Positions 19,691 to 32,771 are shown, counted from the stretch's first letter. The stretch is 64,000 nt of DNA from Typhlomys cinereus (GCA_023101885.1 JALPQD010000215.1:1178001-1242000), one strand, 5' to 3'. Program-made: numbers and translations. The notes: generated by a model not told the origin, from the letters alone.

Positions 19691-20934
19691 CAAAAGTGTC
19701 ATCTGGGGGTATGATCCCCCCCAAGCCCCCTTGCCTATCTCTGGGTGCGCTAACTGGAACCTGGTGTCTCCACAGCTCACAAATGCAGAATTCCGTCCCG
19801 GCTCAGGCCTGCTTGCTGTTTCCTGTTGCATCCCTGCGTGCATAGCCAGAGCCCCACGCTTGGCCCATGGAGGCAGCTGCTGCAGTATCCCCTCTGGCTC
19901 GTCCCCTCCCGCTGTGACGGGCGGAATCCGGTCTCTCCCTTTGCCTTGCTTCTGTCACAGCTGGGTCTCAGTGATGGGAGAACGTACACCGAGTGACGAG
20001 CCATTCCAAAATCTAGCAGCAGAAGGGACAGCAGGGTTGGGAGAGGGCCCAGTGGGCACAGAGCGTGCTGTGCAGCGAGAGGGCTGGAGTCCGCAGCTGC
20101 AGAACCCCCTGGGGCCTGGCAAGGCTGGCTGTTGCTACAGTTCCACGCGCAGGAGGCAGAGACGGGGGTCTCTGGGGCAAGCCTGCTAGAGTCAGATTTC
20201 TGAGATCTGGCTTTAACCGGAAGAAGTAACGTTTGAGAGTGAGCGAGGACAACACTCACCGTCAGCTTTGGACTTCCACTGCACGTGCACACTGCACTCA
20301 CCGCGAGCACACGTATGCATGCGCGCACATCACACACACGTTAAACGATAAGCGCTAGTGAGGCAATCCTGTCTTGGTTTTTGGTTTCAGTGAGTTAAGA
20401 GTTGGGGAGGCTGGCTGGGGGTCCTGGCCTGGGGTCTCTTGTGCATGTGGTGGGTCTGGAGTAGCTGGCGCTGCCGGGTGCTTCTCTGTCTGAATCTCAG
20501 GTAGGTTTGCGGTGAGTTCGGGGTGGGGGGGTTGGATTTTCTTACAATATGGCAGCTGTGGACAATCACGTAACTCAGGCGGACAACTGCGGCACCGTCT
20601 TTCTACCTGCAGCCCCCGAGGCTTCTCAGCATCGCTCCACCCTGGAACTTGTGGTTACGACGGAGTCACAGGCCTGCCCAGGGGCAAAGGAGCAGAGCAA
20701 AGGCTGGCGTCGTGCTGGGGAAGGGACGAGGCCTGGAAGAGCAGGTGGAGGAGGAGATGCGCTCAGGGATACGGTGTGGCCTTCTCGAAGTGTCCCCAGA
20801 TGTGTGACTGAAGAGCGTGGGTCACCGCAGACACCAGGAGTTCCCGGGAGGGGGTGGGAGCTGGAGGAACTGGAATCAGGGTTTATCCCAGGAGACCTGG
20901 GCACTTAGCTTGGATCCTCTTTGGAGAAAGTGTA
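19691..20934. other. Intergenic, no recognised gene
   Basis: GC-moderate sequence. Open frames on both strands (for example 19,777-20,337 minus) have no recognisable domain. Confidence 0.5.
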
Positions 20935-21262
20935 TTTGACAGTTAATACGAGTTGTCGCCTTGATGTGTCAAGAATCCCTTAAAGATGCCTTCTGGGATG
21001 TCTGTGAGCATTATTGTCTCTATTGGGTTAATAGAGGTGGAGAGACTTGTGCTAGATGTGGATGGTGCCATTGGGTGGTGGGCCCTTGGGCTGAATAAAA
21101 CGGGGAAAGCAAGCCAAGCCCCAGCTTATCTCTTCCACTTCGTAAAGTGAGCAGCTGCCTCCGGCCACCCCGGCTCTGAGCCAGAGTAGACCTTTGTTCC
21201 TGAAGTTGCTCTTGTCAGGTATTTTGTCACAGCAGAGAGAAAAGTAGCTGATACAGAAGGAG
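20935..21262 (+). mobile_element. URR1-like hAT DNA element
   Basis: It starts GACAGTTAATACGAGTTGTC then CCTTGATGTGTCAAG, and ends GTTCCTGAAGTTGCTCTTGT, CAGGTATTTTGTCACAGCAG, AAAAGTAGCTGATAC. This is the pattern of rodent URR1 non-autonomous elements as I remember them. Confidence 0.6.
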
Positions 21263-21744
21263 CAGGGTGTGGAAGGGGCCACAGAGCTGGGGCTGCTGTC
21301 TGGGAAGTGGGTTGTGCCCTCAAGAGACGCCGCCTGCTACTCTGCAGATAAACGCTTCCTTGGCTAAGGCTACAGCTCCCTTCGCCCCTCCCTCAGCCAT
21401 CCTATGACTCTGCAGAACCTCCCAGAACTTTCAGTGTTGTGGAGCATAGACTGTCCAGGCTGGCAGGGCCCCGGCTGGCCAGCAGACACCTGTCTCTGTG
21501 TCAGCTTTGATAAGTTTGATGGACGTGTCTCTGGCTCTGCTTCGCGTGCAGACAGACTCTGAGCCACGCAGGCAGATTCACCAGCGTCCAGTGGACGGTC
21601 AGCGTGTCTCCTTGCACCTCCTGCTTCCCAAACTACCGTGGGGCGGGGAGAGATGTTCAGCGAGGAAACACTCCTGTGTGCAGGCTGGCGACTGAGTTCA
21701 GCCTCACCTGATGGAAGGAGAGAGCTGACCTGCTTTCTCTTTAA

Positions 21745-22447
21745 ACTGGCTTGCTTATTTATTTTTTATTATTGTTTTAAGTTTTACAGGCAGATTGAGT
21801 ACGAATTCCTATTTCCCTCCATCCCCCTTCCCTCCCATCTTTTCCCTTCTCCTCATCAATCCATTCCACTCCCTCCTACCCTCCTGCCTAGCCACGTCTA
21901 TGGATCCCAGGGTTCCCTTTGGCTTGTCTTCTCTTGAGGGGATCAGGCCTCTGGATTATACCAAGTGGGCTACCCCACTGCTTGGGGCATTCCCCTTCAC
22001 TCGTCCAGCTGTAGTGCCCAAGGTTTCCACTGTTCTTATCTCTCTTAGGTTCCTCCTAGTCTATGGGGACATGGTGGTGTGTCAGTCATTACGCAGGTCT
22101 GGTAAGGACAAGGCTCACTGCAGTGAGTTCCTGGATGCAGCAGTCCTGCCATGAATGTCTTGTCCAATGGTGGACCTTCCCATCTTTAGGTTTTACGATC
22201 TCCTGAGGTTCCCTAATCCTTAGAATGGGGAGAGATTAGGTTGGCCTGATTCTGGGTGAGCATTGCTGGGTCTCTGGTACTCTGATTAATAGTTGGCCAT
22301 TGCTGTCCACTTCACTGCTCTGCTGCTGTCCTAGGCGAGAACTGACTTTCAAAGTTTGTCTTCTGACGTCCGTCCATGTGTCCACGGTGACACCTTCTCT
22401 TTCCTCCCCCTTCCCTTTCTTTTCTACAAGTAAATATTTTTTTTAAA
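21745..22447. mobile_element. Possible LINE-1 3' end or related retroelement fragment
   Basis: A T-rich start, a C/T-rich run (21,806-21,890), about 500 bp of unique-looking sequence, then a second C/T-rich run and an A/T tail at 22,428-22,451 look like an old retroelement. No reverse-transcriptase frame is seen; the family is not identified. Confidence 0.35.
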
Positions 22448-24990
22448 AAAGAACCACTGTGGGTTATGTCTCTATCTCCCTGATGAGAAAACCCAGGTTC
22501 AGAGAGGACCACAGGAGGAACGGAAGCCAGGCTGCTGCTGACCGCGGCCAGCGCTCACCCACCGTGCTGAGGCCCCGGCTGAGAGTGCTCCGTGAGGCTG
22601 GGCAGGCGTCCCGGAGCCCCACAGGAGCGCAGGTCGTGCGTGTGCTCAGCTCCTTGGAGTCTCACGCGTGTGAACAGTGCTGTATTTCGCTGCAGAAAAG
22701 ACCCAGGGGCTGTGGAGCTCTGTCTGGAGTTTGCTGGGCGGACGTCTGTGCTGCGGTTGGCTGGGAAGCATTTTCAAGCCAAGGAATTAAAAGTCACAGT
22801 GGGCTGCAAGGAGGGCCTGAGGCCTCTCCTCTGAATTTCCTGCCCCCATGGGGTAGAGTGCACTACCTACCCGCTCCCTGTGGGTGAGAAGGGCCAGGGC
22901 TGGGGACACCGTGCCCCTGCAGACTCCCCAGAGAACAGCAGTGCTTGCCTTGAGGAGGGGACTGTCTGTGTTCTCAAGGTCTCAGCCCCCGCCCAGCCCC
23001 GCTGCCCCAGCAAAGCCATCAAAGCGGCCGACCTGGAAGAAAGGGCGGCTGGCTGCACGTTCGTGCCAACGATGGGCGCTGAAAGTTATTTTTTCTTTCA
23101 GCTGGATGCACACTCACCCATCACAGGACCACGCTCAGAATAGAGAGACACCTGTTGAGCCCCCCCCCCACTTCCTGCCGCGTGTGGGCATCTCTCCAAG
23201 TGCTGAGCCATCCGCTTTTTGGCTGTGCCCGAGATATATCAGGATCTGCAGCCCTGACGACAGGAGACAAAATAGATTCCATTTCCTTCGGAGCCATTTA
23301 GGGGCCTTACAGAGGTTTGACCGCTTGAGTGGGATGAGTAATAGCCAGGCCTCCTCGTAGCGCCTTCCTGCCCTCTACTCTCTTCCTCTGTGCGAAGTGG
23401 GGCTCGGGGTGCTGGGGCCAAGGGTGAACACCAGCTTTGGCTTTGGCAGCGGGGCAGTGGAGGGCCGGGAAGGGCCCTCGGAGCTGTGGTCTGCGTGCTT
23501 CCGGGCAGCGCTGCTCTGTCCTCTGTGCCACATGCTCTGACTCCTGCTGCCTGGCAGGTATGTGAGGAGCCTTGTCACCAGGGCCAAGTGACCACAGGGT
23601 CATCCTTGAGGGGGTCTCTCGGGGCGGCTCAGCTTTGCTGCCATGCAGGCAGGTGTCTGTGGGCTGAAGACGTCTGACTTTGGTTCCCAGGTTACTGCCA
23701 GCCGTGCGACGGGCACTTGGCAAGTGACAGGAGCCCGCAGAGCCTGGTGTGCAGGATGGACAGCGCCACGGCACATCTTGCTCAGGGAGAGAGTGATGAT
23801 GATCAGAGGAGCAGCTGCCTGTGAATCCCGGGCGGAGGGCACTTTGCCTGGGCACCGTCAGGCTACATCTCAAAGCAGTCACCAGCAACTCTGTTCAGAG
23901 CCAGGCTCTCAAGTAGCCCAGAGCCTCCTGGGGAGGCTAGATGCGGCTAATGTCAGGACGGTGAGACCTTTGGGGAACTTCATGAAATACATTTTGAATT
24001 TCCATCTGAATGCTGCATTTCACACACAGAGTCAGAATCTGGGCTTTTCTTAAGATCTGGTTTTCCTGCATAGGTGAGAAGCCAGACTTAAGCAGGACCT
24101 GTCCCTTTGGCCTGGGGCTCTCGAGTTCGCTGCAGTCCCCACTCCTCCCTATCACCTCAAGAGCCAGCCTTCATCACCTTGCATAGTTGCATCCTGGCTC
24201 TCTGGGGATTTGCAGATAAATTGCGACACTGGGCTATGGGTGCTGTCGAAGCACCGTGGGGACAATAACTCAGCTGGGACGGTCACAAAAAAGCTCCCCA
24301 AGGGAGCAAAGCCGCAGCTGCTTCTCCATAAAACCTGCAGATGCGGCTGAACACCCTACTCTTTATGGCTCAAGGACAGGCGTGGAGGACGCCACGTCAG
24401 AGCTGGCAGGAGTGGCCCAGCGACTCCCGCGGCTGCTCCACCCACCAAAAGCAGAAACAGCTGGACTTGATGGTCTTGGGTTGGAGCACCTGAGACCGGG
24501 CCTCCCCTGACTCTGGGTTCCTTGGAGGTCAGACAGCCGAGGGGCCTGGACTTGAGGTCTGTGTTGCAGCGTGACTACACACCAGTCCCTGAACCTGTTT
24601 CCGCCCATGCGTGCCAGGATTCAGGGTCCTGTGTTCTGACAGCACAAGGGCTAAATACAGAGAAAGGGGATTCGGACACTCGGGTTTTAGAAGCTCAAAG
24701 GAGCCACTTTCTCTGGCGAATCGGGGTACCATCTGCATGTCCAGCTTTGAAGTGGCCCTGTCACATCTGCCTTGCTGGTCCTGGTAGGAGAATATACCTG
24801 GTTGCTCAGGGGGGATCTTAGGAGAAAAATTGAGGATTTCCTGATCTTTTCTACGAATTAGGACTGTGGGTGTGAAGCCCAAGGGCACCCGTCTTCTGGG
24901 AGACTCCAAAGTCAAATGGGGTGCAGGATGAGATGTAAGGGAAGCAAAATTTCGCACACGAAGGAAATGAAAGGACGATAACTTCTAAGG
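22448..24990. other. Intergenic, mostly unique sequence
   Basis: A MIR-like fragment is at 22,455-22,520 (CTGATGAGAAAACCCAGGTT, CAGAGAGG). A C run is at 23,161-23,170. Open frames of up to 193 codons (23,307-23,888 minus) have no domain I recognise. No splice-linked gene was found. Confidence 0.5.
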
Positions 24991-25088
24991 ACAGGGTCTA
25001 GTAGGTAGCCTATAATAGCCTTGAACTTGCATTGACCGTCCTGCCTCAGCCTCGTGAGTTCTGGGGCTACGGATATGGGCCATGACTG
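24985..25088 (-). mobile_element. B1 SINE fragment
   Basis: GACAGGGTCTAGTAGGTAGC, CCTTGAACTTGCATTGACCG, CCTGCCTCAGCCTCGTGAGT match B1 reverse complement. Confidence 0.75.
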
Positions 25089-25324
25089 TATATCAGGGGT
25101 TCCCTTTAAGTCCAGGTTCTGTAGGAGCTTGAGAGCTGGCGGGTAATGCACACTTGTTCTAGGGTGTCCCGCTGACTTCATGCATTTGCCCTAAAGGGGC
25201 ATCAGGGCAGCCTTCTCTCTTCTGGGGCCCTCAGAACTGCTTATTCTGCACCATGGCCACAGGGTGGCAGTGTTCCCCAAGTCAGGAACTACAAGCCAGC
25301 GGGAGGACAGATGGGAGGTCAGCA

Positions 25325-25515
25325 AGCCTGGTGGAGATTCATTACTGCTGCGCTAGCATTTATGAATGATCTTAATATGAACAGTGTTAACACTGGTACA
25401 GGGCCTCAGTCTACCGGCTTGCTCAATTTGTCTGGTTCCATCTGCCAGCTGTTCTGGCCTATCAGATGGGGCGGCCTTTGCAATGCCCTTTGAATAGCTC
25501 AGAGAGGTCAGTGCA
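25325..25515. promoter_or_regulatory. Candidate conserved non-coding element
   Basis: A SINE-free stretch of balanced composition with GCATTTATGAATGATCTTAA, a CAGCTG E-box at 25,446-25,451 and a TATCAGATGG site. The look is that of a vertebrate enhancer, but no alignment was possible here. Confidence 0.25.
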
Positions 25516-26690
25516 GAGCTGAGCGCACGGGGTGTCATCCAAGGAACCAAGCTGGCCGGCGGCTTCTCCACGTCTCCCATTTGTGCTGCAAGGCGGGGGC
25601 TGCCGCTGCTTGTCCTTCTGTCCCCGCTCCTAGCCCAGCTCCGTGGTCAAGGGCTCCTGCCAACCTCCGTGGCAGGGATGGGGAGGCACAGGCTCCCTGC
25701 TGGCGCTCGGCCGCCATGCAGCACAGGGCTGGAGCAAACGCAGCCTCTGGGCTGCGGCTGGCAGAAGAGACTGCAAAGGGGAGGTCACTCCTTTTCCCAC
25801 GGGGCGCTGACAGAGCACTGGTGACTCACCAGAATTTGGTGTGAAGGCTGCCAGTGTCTGAGTGGCCAGGAAGGAGTCATTCATCGTTCATTCATTCAGT
25901 CAGAGGTACCAAGCACGGCCAGGTGCTCCCAGCTGTCAGAGCGTGTATGCGGGGACAGAGGACACACAACCTGGGGCCATTTGTTCACAAGCTTCCACCC
26001 AGTGCCCCCAAGCAGAGGAGGCTATGTGGAGAGGTCTTAAAAGGTTTGGTGAGTTTGCAGTTCTCTGACAAAGGAAGGATGGGAAAGCATATGCTTTTCT
26101 TAGGACGGAGTTGCAGACCGACATCCAGGGCGAATCTGGGGCCCAGCAAGTAGATCCGGACAGGAGGGAGCTGCAGGGGCATCCCAGGGACTGAATGGTG
26201 TCCCTGGAGGTCAGGGAAGCTGACCCTTCTGCTGGGAGCTGGCCTAGGCTCTGGCATCTGTGGTTCTTGCGTCAGGATGCTCAGACAGCCGCCATGCAGT
26301 GGGCAAAGCTGGTCTTTACTCAGAGAATTCAACCTTGGCTGGTGGCCGTGTGTGGTGCTCTGTGGCTCTAAGTACTTCCCAGCACGACTGTTGTTTAACA
26401 GGGAAGGTAGTAAGACCACTCTATAGACCTGTCGGCTGAGACTTGAGAGTAGAAGGCAGTCATTTGTCAGATCATAAAGCTAGCACTGGTGACTAGACAC
26501 ACAGTGGGCCGTGTGAGTGAAAAGATTTAAAAACAGGAGGGCTCTGGCAGGCGAAGGGTTCTAAGAGAAAGAGGAGGGGGGTGGGACTTGGAACTAAGGG
26601 GTGAAAATTGAAAATGCTATGAACTTACTATATTCATGTATGTATCATTTAAAAAATAAAAGAATGCACAAAACCTATCATTGGTGGAGT
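25516..26690. other. Intergenic, no recognised gene
   Basis: Includes a probable MIR fragment near 26,420-26,500. Nothing else is recognised. Confidence 0.45.
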
Positions 26691-26705
26691 TAGGACTGTG
26701 CGCTT

Positions 26706-26762
26706 ATGAGTGTGAGTGAGTGAGTGTGTGCGTGTGTATGTGTGTGCGTGTGTGTGTGTGCT
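26706..26762. repeat. GT/GTGA microsatellite
   Basis: Alternating GT with GTGA and GCGT variants. Confidence 0.85.
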
Positions 26763-27960
26763 GGGCAAGGGCTCTACCATATTTTCTCCCATTGTTTGCT
26801 TCTTTTTTCTTCTTGGTCTTTTTTCCTAGCAGTAATGGAGATCAGGCTTGTGTTTTCCTCCTGTGCAGTTTTCTGGGGAGAGAAGCAAGAAGGTAGGAGG
26901 TTAGTGAGTGTGGACGCGTCCCAGGCAGAGACTGCTGGGATCTCCATCCTGGCTCTTGGAGAGGTTAGCAATGAATTCTGGCGGGAGTGGGGTAGAACTT
27001 GGAGAGTAGGGTGAGGACATCCGGGGGTCTCTGTGCACGTGTGTGATTATAGAAGCTGACATTGGGGCTTGACGGAGTGGAGACAAGAGAACTGAACCAG
27101 GGGGTCCTGAGAGACACGATGTGGGGACGAGGCAGGCAAGACCCCTCTGTGGGGTTCCGGCACCATGAGCATGTGTGGGTCTCAGGCAGACACCTAGGGA
27201 GGTGTTGACCCATTGGGCTATGTTCTGGACCTCAGGGGCCAGAAGGGCAGCTAGTGCGCGGTGGGAGGCGTGGGCAGGTTATTCCCTCTCTAGGCTTCAT
27301 GGTGGCCAGACCCTCACAGAGCCCACTGCCCTGTATGATGTGCGTGGGGGACAGCGAGGAGGCAGGGGAAAACTTGGGAGATACGCACGGGCTGGAAGGG
27401 GCTGTAGCTAGGACCCCCTCACTGCAGGCTGCCAAGGCTGCGTCTGATGTGAGTGCATAGGGTTCACGCCCTCTGACAGGCTACATGACACACATACACG
27501 TACATATGTAATTTTACATGTGACAAATGGTACTTAACATACATGTGTTATTTGCCTTAATTCTCCCTCTGCCTTTTGAACCAGTCACACCTTGTTCCCT
27601 AATGTCCTCCATGGTCACACCTTCCATTTGGACCCTGAGTTTTGTGGTTGGTCCTGTGAGTTACTGATGCATCTTGGCCTCTGGGCAGAACCAAGGACTC
27701 CTTGTTCGGCTTGTCATTTCCCTGCTCCGGGCCAGAACCAGCTTCTTCTCCAGTGAGTCTTTTGTTCCTTTGAGCAGAAATGTGGCTTGGAGATGCTTGT
27801 CTGGTGGTGGTGAGGATGGGGGTGTGGGGTCTCTAGCTGTACTGTGATCCCTGATCTAGGCGCTCTGGGCCTCAGTGACCTAGAGCCAGTCCCTCTGCTG
27901 CCGTTGGGGTTAGAGCCTTAGAGGAGAGCGGCAAGTCCTTTCTGGATGTATCTGAGGCCA
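26763..27960. other. Intergenic, no recognised feature
   Basis: Unique-looking sequence without a gene or clear repeat. Confidence 0.45.
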
Positions 27961-27965
27961 CAGGT

Positions 27966-28135
27966 TGTGGCTGGAGGTTGTCACTCAGTTGGTAGGGGAC
28001 TTGCCTAGCATGCGCAAAGCCCTGGGTTCCATCCCAACACCACATAAACTTGGCACGGTGGCATATGCCTGTTATCTCAGCCCTCAGGAAACAAAGGCAG
28101 GACAATCAGAAGTTCAAGGTTGGAGGTCGGCCAGG
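27966..28135 (+). mobile_element. B4 SINE (ID head joined to B1)
   Basis: An ID-like head (CACTCAGTTGGTAGGGGACT, TGCCTAGCATGCGCAAAGCC, CTGGGTTCCATCC) joins a B1 body (CTTGGCACGGTGGCATATGC, CAGAAGTTCAAGG). Confidence 0.85.
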
Positions 28136-28199
28136 ACAGGAGCCGTTCGTGCCACGGTGTGGGTTCGAGGCAGCTGTAACACGGGCTGACTCTGGGCTT

Positions 28200-29055
28200 G
28201 TTTAACTGCTCAGTTTCTCGTCTCTGTGATGAAGACACAGAAGCCCCTTGTAGGACATTGGTAGGGATTTATGGGAGATGGGTCAAGGGCTGTGGATTCC
28301 CCGAGACACTGGATGGCTAGGGATAGGGAAAGAGACTGAGACTGGGGAACAGGAGGTCAAGGACAAACACACGGCGGCGTTAAGTCAAAACCCCGATGGT
28401 GATGTCAGGCATTGGCTCTGCTCAGAGTGGAAAGCTTTGGTTGTTTGGGGGGAGACCAGTCCTCCCATGGCTGGAGAGGCACAGACAGGTCAAGAGGACA
28501 TGTGCCATGGAGCGGGCGTGGACAGGGCTCTTTGGTTGAGCAAGCCACGCACGACGTTGGCACGGGGTTGGCAAGGTGAACGGCTCAGCCTCTCTAGGCC
28601 CAAGTAGCACCAGGTCCAGGCTGAGCTGGTCCGTCCACTCTGCATCCAACCTTGGAGGAGCCATGGAGGCTCGTCAGCGTGTGGCTCTTGGTATTGATCC
28701 ACCGGGGCTGGAGCTGGCTGGAGCGGCGGGAGAAGGACACCGCAGTGCTATTAGCGCGGAGGACACGCTGTAATCTGTCAGTGTCACCCTGGGCACAGCT
28801 GGCTGGGGAGCCGGCCTGCTGTTAACTCCTGTCTCGCCAGCGGCCTCCTGCGGAGCACACAACTTAGAAGCGCCCTCCCCATCTTTCCCCGGGGAAAGTG
28901 TTTACTCTTTCTGCTTTTCCTTGCCCTCAGCCCTCCCATCAATCACACTGGCTCGTGTACTGGTTCCCAAACATCGCAGGAGCCCTCTCCCAGCATCTTC
29001 AGTTACCAAATTCCCTACCAGGTATAGCCCCTAAATCTGCTTCCAGTATTGATTA
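28200..29055. other. Intergenic, no recognised feature
   Basis: Unique-looking sequence up to the CATC array. Confidence 0.45.
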
Positions 29056-29061
29056 GTCCAT

Positions 29062-29762
29062 CTTTCATCCATCCATCCATCCGTCTGTCTGTCCGTCCAT
29101 CTGTCTGTCCATCCATCCATCCACGCACCCACCCATCCACCTATTCAATTCTTCATCTACCCATCTATCTATACACCTACCCATCAATTCACTTATGCAT
29201 CCATCTATTATTCTACCCATCTACCTGTCAATCTACCTGCTCACCCATTCATCTATCCATCCATGCATCCATCCATCCATCCATCCATCCATCCATCCAT
29301 CCATCCATCCATCCATCCTTCCATATACCTACATACCCATCCATCCACATAGCCACCCATCCACCTATCCATCATTCACCCAGCCATTCATCCATCCATC
29401 CACCCATCCATTCATTCATTTATTCTTCACACACCCACACATCTATCCATCCACATACCCTTCCACCCACTTATCCACTATGCACCCATCCATCCATCCA
29501 TCCATCCACCCATTCATCTATCCATCCATCCACCCATCCACCCATGTGTCCACCATCCATCCATTCAACCATCTATTTACCCATCCAACCAATATTCATC
29601 CATCCATCCATCCATCCATTCATCCATCCATCCATCCATCCATCCATCCATCCATCCATCCATTCATCCATCCATCTATCCATTCACCTATCTCTCCACC
29701 ATTCTCCCATCAATCCATCATCCATCTATCCATCCAATCTCCATTCATCCATATATCCATGT
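29062..29762. repeat. Long CATC/CCAT tetranucleotide array
   Basis: About 700 bp of CATC units with many T-for-C and A changes (CTATC, CACC, TTCATC). Pure CCAT runs lie at 29,268-29,318 and 29,598-29,662. Open frames through it on the plus strand encode only Ile/His/Pro/Ser and are artefacts. Confidence 0.97.
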
Positions 29763-30194
29763 GGTAATTCAGTTTCAGTTCAATCCAAGTCAACATAGTT
29801 CATTTTAGCTCCATTCAAGTCACCTTCATTTGTAAGATCATTGACTTTGCCCTGTGCTGAGCAAAGGACAAGTGTGCATGTCTGTGCTTTTGAGGAGCTG
29901 CAGGCATTGCCCTCTCCATCCCTACCTGCCAGCTCCAAGTCTCACCTCTGCTAACCGTCTTGCAGGTGCCTTCAACAGAAGCCGTTGAAGAGTAGTCCTG
30001 TGGAAGAGTCATGAACGGCACGAGGCAGAGCTGAGGCAGAAGACAGGCAGCGTGTGGGAGGCAGGTGAGAGATTCAAGCCAGTGCAATGGGATTTGTAGT
30101 CTACGAAGGAAAGAGCTTCTGCTCAGCCGTGAGATGCTGACAGAGATGAGAGGAGGGGTCAGGAGACCACCGTGGGTATGAAGATGCAGGTTCC

Positions 30195-30295
30195 AGAGGC
30201 AGTGGTCTGCCTGGCTTATCATCTCAGTTCCACCATCTTCCTGCTGTGTGACCTGGGCATGTACCCTAATCCTCATGTGTAAGATGGGAGCAGTG
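30195..30295 (+). mobile_element. MIR fragment
   Basis: CTTCCTGCTGTGTGACCTGG and CTCATGTGTAAGATGGGAGC are the MIR core. Confidence 0.75.
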
Positions 30296-30320
30296 AGAAG
30301 AACTATCTTTTCTTCTTTAA

Positions 30321-30343
30321 AAAATGTATTTTAAAGTTTATTT

Positions 30344-30384
<41 letters not shown>

Positions 30385-30545
30385 CAGAGGGCAATATATG
30401 TCCCTGTGGAAGACTAAGGGTGACTTGGGGAATCATCCTGGATTGTTTCTACCTCTTTTTTGCTTTGCTCTGGGATTTCCCAGGTTCCACCTACCAGGGC
30501 CAGAAGTGCAGATCTCCGTCATTTCTGCCTGGCGTTTCTAACCTA
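30321..30545 (-). mobile_element. B2-like SINE type B, 5'-truncated
   Basis: The (GT)n tail and body (TCATCCTGGATTGTTTCTAC, GCTCTGGGATTTCCCAGGTT, TTTCTGCCTGGCGTTTCTA) are present. The tRNA-like head is missing. Confidence 0.85.
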
Positions 30546-31105
30546 GTTCTCCTTTACTCACAGCGCGGAACCAGGCAGCACTTCTTGGCATCATCTCTGT
30601 GCCCCAGACCCCAGATTCCGGCCAGGGAGATTGGCCCCTTCCTTCCTCTTTGCCCTCTGAGCATCACAAGAGGACTGGGAGCTCCATGCACAGATGTGGG
30701 GGCAGGACAGTGTAGGGAAAGCAGTGAGGAGGGGGAACCCAGGGGTCTCCACCTCTGACTAGGCTCTGCCATGTTAGGCCCAGCAGTCAACCGGGTGCTG
30801 GCTGAAAGGCTGCGCTGCGCAAGCGTGAGCTTAGGAAAGGCTGCACTGTGCAAACGTGAGCTTGCATTCTGTGACTGCACGGGCTCAGCTCCATGTGGCT
30901 GTCAGACCCTCGTTACCAGCCTCTCCCCTCACAGGCGCTCAGCAGGTGGCCGGCTCAGGAAGTCACAGACTGGCTCGCTCACGGTTACATCCATCTTGCT
31001 GCCGCCGAGTGGCTAGAGCCGAGTCTGGAGCCTGGTGAGAAGCGACACGGCCACCCAAACCTCTGGCCACTCAGCCTGTGTGAGCCTCAGTTTCCCTCTC
31101 ATCAT
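30546..31105. other. Intergenic, no recognised feature
   Basis: No repeat or gene is recognised. Confidence 0.45.
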
Positions 31106-31107
31106 TC

Positions 31108-31215
31108 CCAGGCATGACGGCACATGCCTGCTTTCCTGGCACTTGAGAGACTGAGGCAGGAGGATGGCAAGTTGCGAGTTCAAAGCCAGCCTGGGCAGTC
31201 TGTGTCTCAGGAAAG
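31108..31215 (+). mobile_element. B1 SINE
   Basis: AGGCATGACGGCACATGCCT, GAGACTGAGGCAGGAGGATG, GTTCAAAGCCAGCCTGGGCA in sense. Confidence 0.85.
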
Positions 31216-31667
31216 CCTTGGGCTGGGGATGGAGTTCAGGGCTCTGGTTTGACCAGTGCTGCAACATGATGCAGACGGGCAGGTGAAAGGTGAACTGGTC
31301 TAGCGAGGGAATGACACGGAGGCCGCGCAAGGCCCTGGGATTCACTGAAAAGCTGGTGAGATGGGAACATAAGAATCTGGTGTAGTTCGCGGCCCACCCT
31401 CTGCTCGGCTGTTGCTGACCGGGTCTCCATCCTGGCCCACACCGAACCTGAGTTTCACACCCCGGCGTCCTAGTTGTGATGCTGTTGCTGGCCCAGGGGT
31501 GGGGTGGTGACAGGGGATGCGTTTCTCTCTGGTCCCTTGTCCCAGGCCGCCTCGGCAGGGCTCCCAGCCGACTCTGTGCTCTGGTGAGAGAGACAGAGTA
31601 GGGTCAGGGTTCCTGTCACTATGGCTCCTGCACCCCTGGGAGCCATCCATGCTTCCAAGACCACAGG

Positions 31668-31755
31668 GAAGACAGGAGAGGAGAGAGAGCAGAGAGGGAG
31701 AGAGGAAAGAGAAGAAAACAGAGAAAAGGAGAGAGGGAGAGAGACTGGGAGGGAG
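31668..31755. repeat. GA-rich tract
   Basis: Runs of GAGAG and AGAAAA on the plus strand. Confidence 0.8.
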
Positions 31756-32765
31756 GACAGCTCGGCTTACCTCTCAGGATTGCTACTGGGGACAAGTCCA
31801 GCCTCGGACCTCGGCTGCGCTCACTGTCTGACAGATGCTGTGAGCCCACATCCGCACCCCCACAGCCCCGCATCCTTGACACGTGGTGCGTGAGCCTTGT
31901 GATCTGAGCCCTGTGGCACAGCCAACCATAGATGAGGAGTCTGAGGGACATGCCTGTGCCCCCCACCCCGTCCCCTCTTGCACATCCCATGCCCGTCCCT
32001 TCTTTTCTTGTCACGACTCTCTACTTCCCTGTCCGTGTCCCTAACTCTTCCAAGATCTTCCTGCAGGAAAATTCTTTCTTGGAGCAAGATCACAGCTTGG
32101 TGCAGAGAACGAGGTCGATAAATGCCACTAGGCTGAATGAGCTGCCTACGCAAATGAGTCTAAGTCTAGAAGTGTGTGCACGCGCATGCCTGAGCACACG
32201 TGTGTAGGAGATAGGCACACATGCTTGGGGGCGTCTGTAGCATCCTTAGCCGCCGTCAATGTTTAGATGCATACGTGTCTCTGCAGACTTGGGCGGCAGT
32301 GTGCTGGTGGTAACTGTTTAATAAGTGATTCTTCACAGGAAAAAAAAATCCCTGCTTCGTGGTCTTTGCTTGTTTCTGCAGTGTGAACATTCCCACGGCG
32401 GCCACTTCAAGCTGCCGAGGTGGCACGACTGAGGGCTTGGAACAGATGCATGTGGTTGGTTGGCCTGCAGGAGCTGTGGGAGCCCAGCTGCACATCTGGG
32501 GACTGGGATTCGAGTCTGCGACAGCAAGTGGTGGGCAGGGCCAAGGCCGTCTGTGGCTGGCCAAGAGATATCTGCACGCTGGCTGCTGGCCTGGGGAGAT
32601 GCGTGTGTGCCGAGCCTGTGTGCCGGGGGGACGGGGGAGGTGGCTGACCGCCAGCCAGAGCTCTCTGTGTGGCTTGGAAGCCGCTCCAGGCTGATGGTCC
32701 TCGTTCGGCAGGTCTCCACAGTCCTGAGGCAGCGGGCCCTCTCCCTCACTCTGCAGGTCCTCTAG
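31756..32765. other. Intergenic, no recognised feature
   Basis: No gene or clear repeat recognised. Confidence 0.45.
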
Positions 32766-32771
32766 GATGCC

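Noticed and set aside
21745..22447. Possible retroviral or LINE coding segment
   Set aside because: No reverse-transcriptase, gag or env-like frame is present; kept only as a low-confidence retroelement fragment.
23307..23888. 193-codon minus-strand frame
   Set aside because: No domain, no splice partner and no similarity that I recognise; its length is plausible by chance in GC-rich sequence.
29049..29798. 249-codon Ile/His/Pro/Ser open frame
   Set aside because: It is a translation of the CATC array, which has no stop in some frames.
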